From Gammaproteobacteria bacterium LSUCC0057 (GTDB taxonomy: Bacteria > Pseudomonadota > Gammaproteobacteria > Pseudomonadales > Porticoccaceae): 64,000 nucleotides of DNA. The notes under the pieces were generated by a model. It did no database searches. It was not told where the DNA came from and saw only the letters and a program-made list of their open reading frames with translations. Shown here one piece after another: positions 62,111 through 64,000 of the stretch (positions are counted from its first letter, which is position 1; each line of letters begins with the position of its first letter). The DNA lies in contig SPIA01000004.1 of assembly GCA_004535795.1 (NCBI GenBank), positions 38,500-102,499 of the forward strand, read 5' to 3'. A program made the position numbers and the translations under genes.

Positions 62111-63490
62111 ATGCAAGCCAGCAATCTGCTCTTTATCATTATCGCTCTGGCGGTGTTTGGCTATTTTTCTGGTTACGGCCGCTCGCTGCGGGTGGCCAAG
62201 CCGCTGGGCAGTATTAGCAAGCTGCACTCCCTGCCGAGCTACTACGCGATGCAGACGGCAATCTGGGTAGCGCTGCCGGCACTGCTGCTGATGGCTGTGT
62301 GGCTGCTCGCCGCCGACTCCATTACCCACGCCTATATCATGCGCGGCTTTGAGCAGGTGACCGCCACCTCGGACTACAACTTAACCCTCAACCGCATTAT
62401 TAATGTTGCCTCTGGGGCACTGCCCGGCGCCGGCCAGAGTGCTGAGATCGTCGCCGCTGCCGAGCAGCTGCAACAGATCGGTGCCACCCAGCAGTGGGCG
62501 TTGACGGTGTTGGTGTTGACGCTGTGCAGTGCTGGCGGACTGTGGAGCTGGCAGCGCATTAAAGCTGATTTCCGCGCTCGCGCCGCGGTCGAGGGGATGC
62601 TGCAAAAGTTCCTGTTAATGTCCGCCTCGCTGGCTATTTTGACCACGCTGGGCATTGTCTTATCGGTGCTGTTTGAATCGATTCGATTTTTCAGCACTGT
62701 GCCGATCACTGAATTTGTCTTTGGCACCAGTTGGAGCCCGCAGACCGCTATCCGTGTCGACCAGATTGGCTCCTCGGGCAGTTTTGGCGCTGTGCCGCTG
62801 TTTACCGGCACGCTGCTGATTTCGGCGATCGCGATGGTGGTGGCGGTGCCGGTTGGGCTGATGTCAGCGATCTACTTGGCCGAGTACGCCTCCCCCAAGT
62901 TTCGGCGCAGCGCCAAACCGCTGCTGGAAATACTCGCCGGGGTACCTACCGTTGTCTACGGGTTTTTTGCCGCGCTGACCGTGGCGCCACTGATTCGCGA
63001 CCTAGGCAGTAGTTTTGGCCTCGATGTCGCCGCCGAGAGTGCCCTGGCCGCCGGCTCGGTGATGGGTATTATGATTATTCCGTTCATCTCGTCGCTGGCC
63101 GATGATGTCATCACCGCGGTGCCGCAGTCGATGCGCGACGGCTCGCTGGCGATGGGCGCCACACAGTCCGAAACCATCCGCAATGTGGTCATCCCAGCAG
63201 CACTGCCGGGGATTGTCGGCGGCATTTTGCTGGCAGCATCGCGCGCCATTGGTGAAACCATGATTGTAGTCATGGCCGCCGGTATGGCTGCTAACTTAAC
63301 CGCCAACCCGCTCGACGCAGTGACCACGGTGACGGTGCAGATCGTCACCCTGCTGACCGGCGACCAAGAGTTTGACAGCGCTAAAACACTGGCTGCTTTC
63401 GCGCTGGGATTAATGCTGTTTATTGTCACGTTGGGGCTCAACTTCCTGGCGCTGCGCATTGTCAAAAAATATCGAGAGCAATATGACTGA
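62111..63490 (+). CDS. pstC: Phosphate ABC transporter permease PstC (long form)
   Basis: A 459-residue PstC with an extra N-terminal region (about 150 residues with two transmembrane helices and a periplasmic insert) ahead of the standard permease domain. The core has FVFGTSWSPQTA, GVPTVVYGFFAALTVAPLIRD and the EAA loop MRDGSLAMGATQSETIRNVVIPAALPG. Long PstC proteins pair with long PstA, as here. The ribosome site is weak (GAGG 11 bases ahead). It overlaps pstA by 8 bases. Confidence 0.95.
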   Translation: MQASNLLFIIIALAVFGYFSGYGRSLRVAKPLGSISKLHSLPSYYAMQTAIWVALPALLLMAVWLLAADSITHAYIMRGFEQVTATSDYNLTLNRIINVASGALPGAGQSAEIVAAAEQLQQIGATQQWALTVLVLTLCSAGGLWSWQRIKADFRARAAVEGMLQKFLLMSASLAILTTLGIVLSVLFESIRFFSTVPITEFVFGTSWSPQTAIRVDQIGSSGSFGAVPLFTGTLLISAIAMVVAVPVGLMSAIYLAEYASPKFRRSAKPLLEILAGVPTVVYGFFAALTVAPLIRDLGSSFGLDVAAESALAAGSVMGIMIIPFISSLADDVITAVPQSMRDGSLAMGATQSETIRNVVIPAALPGIVGGILLAASRAIGETMIVVMAAGMAANLTANPLDAVTTVTVQIVTLLTGDQEFDSAKTLAAFALGLMLFIVTLGLNFLALRIVKKYREQYD

Positions 63491-64000
63491 GTCCAACCCC
63501 AGCCCCCACCGCTCCGCGCCGGTCGACCACTCGGCGACCATCAAGGCCTCACTGAAACGCCGCTACCGCGCCGAGCGACGCTTTCGCTGGTACGGCCGCG
63601 CCGCTATCGCGTTTGGTCTGGCGGCGGTATTGGTGCTGTTTGTCGACATCATCAGCAAAGGCCACGGCGCGTTTAAAACCACCCATATTGCTGTACCGAT
63701 TCACTACGACCTCGACAGCCTCGGCATCGATAGTATCAATGATAACCAACAGCTGGCGCTGGCCAACTGGGACGCACTGTTCAAATCTGGTATGCGCCAG
63801 CTACTGCCGGAGGCGAGCGGTCGCAGTCAGCGCCGCGAGCTCTACCGGCTGATCAGCAACGGTGCCGGGTACGATCTCAAAGACCGCCTGCAAGCTAACC
63901 CGCAGCTAGTTGGCCAGCGCGAGCGCATCTGGCTACTGGCCGATGACGATATCGACACCTACTTCAAGAGTCTGCGCGACGGCGAGCCCTACACCGCACG
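63483..64000 (+). CDS. pstA: Phosphate ABC transporter permease PstA, N-terminal part (partial)
   Basis: The first 172 codons of the partner permease, running off the window. ATG at 63483 overlaps the pstC stop. The cytoplasmic N-terminus (KRRYRAERRFRWYGRAA) leads to a transmembrane helix (about residues 43-60, IAFGLAAVLVLFVDI), then a long periplasmic insert with DDDIDTYFKSL, the DUF3333-type region of long PstA proteins. The permease core and pstB/phoU lie outside. Confidence 0.92.
   Translation, partial: MTESNPSPHRSAPVDHSATIKASLKRRYRAERRFRWYGRAAIAFGLAAVLVLFVDIISKGHGAFKTTHIAVPIHYDLDSLGIDSINDNQQLALANWDALFKSGMRQLLPEASGRSQRRELYRLISNGAGYDLKDRLQANPQLVGQRERIWLLADDDIDTYFKSLRDGEPYTA

Overview
This window is a GC-rich, gene-dense stretch of a gammaproteobacterial chromosome. 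Gene order in the left two thirds follows the Pseudomonadales/Cellvibrionales plan: rpoN-hpf-ptsN-rapZ-ptsO, then mreBCD-maf-rng-yhdP divergent from gatCAB, then rhodanese-grxC-secB, ntrC-ntrB, a DUF4124 gene, glnA and typA. Two large TonB-dependent receptors and a complete type II secretion system fit a free-living, probably aquatic, scavenging bacterium. The genus cannot be named from sequence alone. I saw no tRNA, rRNA, CRISPR array, insertion sequence or integrase.

Bases 1-16 kb carry housekeeping genes: the end of rpoN, ribosome hibernation factor, nitrogen PTS (IIA-Ntr, NPr), RapZ, MgtE, DarP, then on the minus strand yhdP, rng, maf, mreD, mreC, mreB, and on the plus strand gatC, gatA, gatB. 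Bases 16-21 kb hold a beta-oxidation operon (thiolase, hydratase/dehydrogenase, acyl-CoA dehydrogenase), divergent from a TonB-dependent receptor (21-24 kb). Bases 24-28 kb hold small enzymes (2OG-Fe(II) oxygenase, GIY-YIG and SprT-like proteins, a PHP phosphoesterase, rhodanese, glutaredoxin 3, SecB). Bases 28-35 kb form a nitrogen-control block. Both ntrBC and glnA have a recognisable sigma-54 promoter (-24/-12 spacing exactly right) with palindromic NtrC sites upstream, and the window begins with the gene for sigma-54 itself. Then come typA, tag, pip, rimO and slyD.

The most interesting part is 39.1-64 kb. PhoB (39272) and PhoR (57820), which normally sit side by side, point the same way but are separated by about 17.8 kb. 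That gap is filled almost entirely by minus-strand genes: a tiny ribbon-helix-helix-like protein, a TonB-dependent receptor, an outer-membrane lipoprotein, and the whole T2SS (gspE-F-G-H-I-J-K-L-M-C-D-A-B). One plus-strand gene encodes a secreted TonB-C-domain protein. After phoR come a porin and pstS-pstC-pstA. Seven Pho-box-like elements (7-bp direct repeats with 4-bp spacers) lie in this region, before phoB, the small RHH gene, the lipoprotein-receptor operon, gspG, gspE, the porin and pstS. The reading I propose is a phosphate-starvation island: PhoB would switch on the inner-membrane phosphate transporter, a porin, a TonB-dependent uptake module and a protein-secretion machine from one locus. 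Evidence for phoB, pstS and the porin is strong. For the T2SS and the RHH gene it rests on motif reading only.
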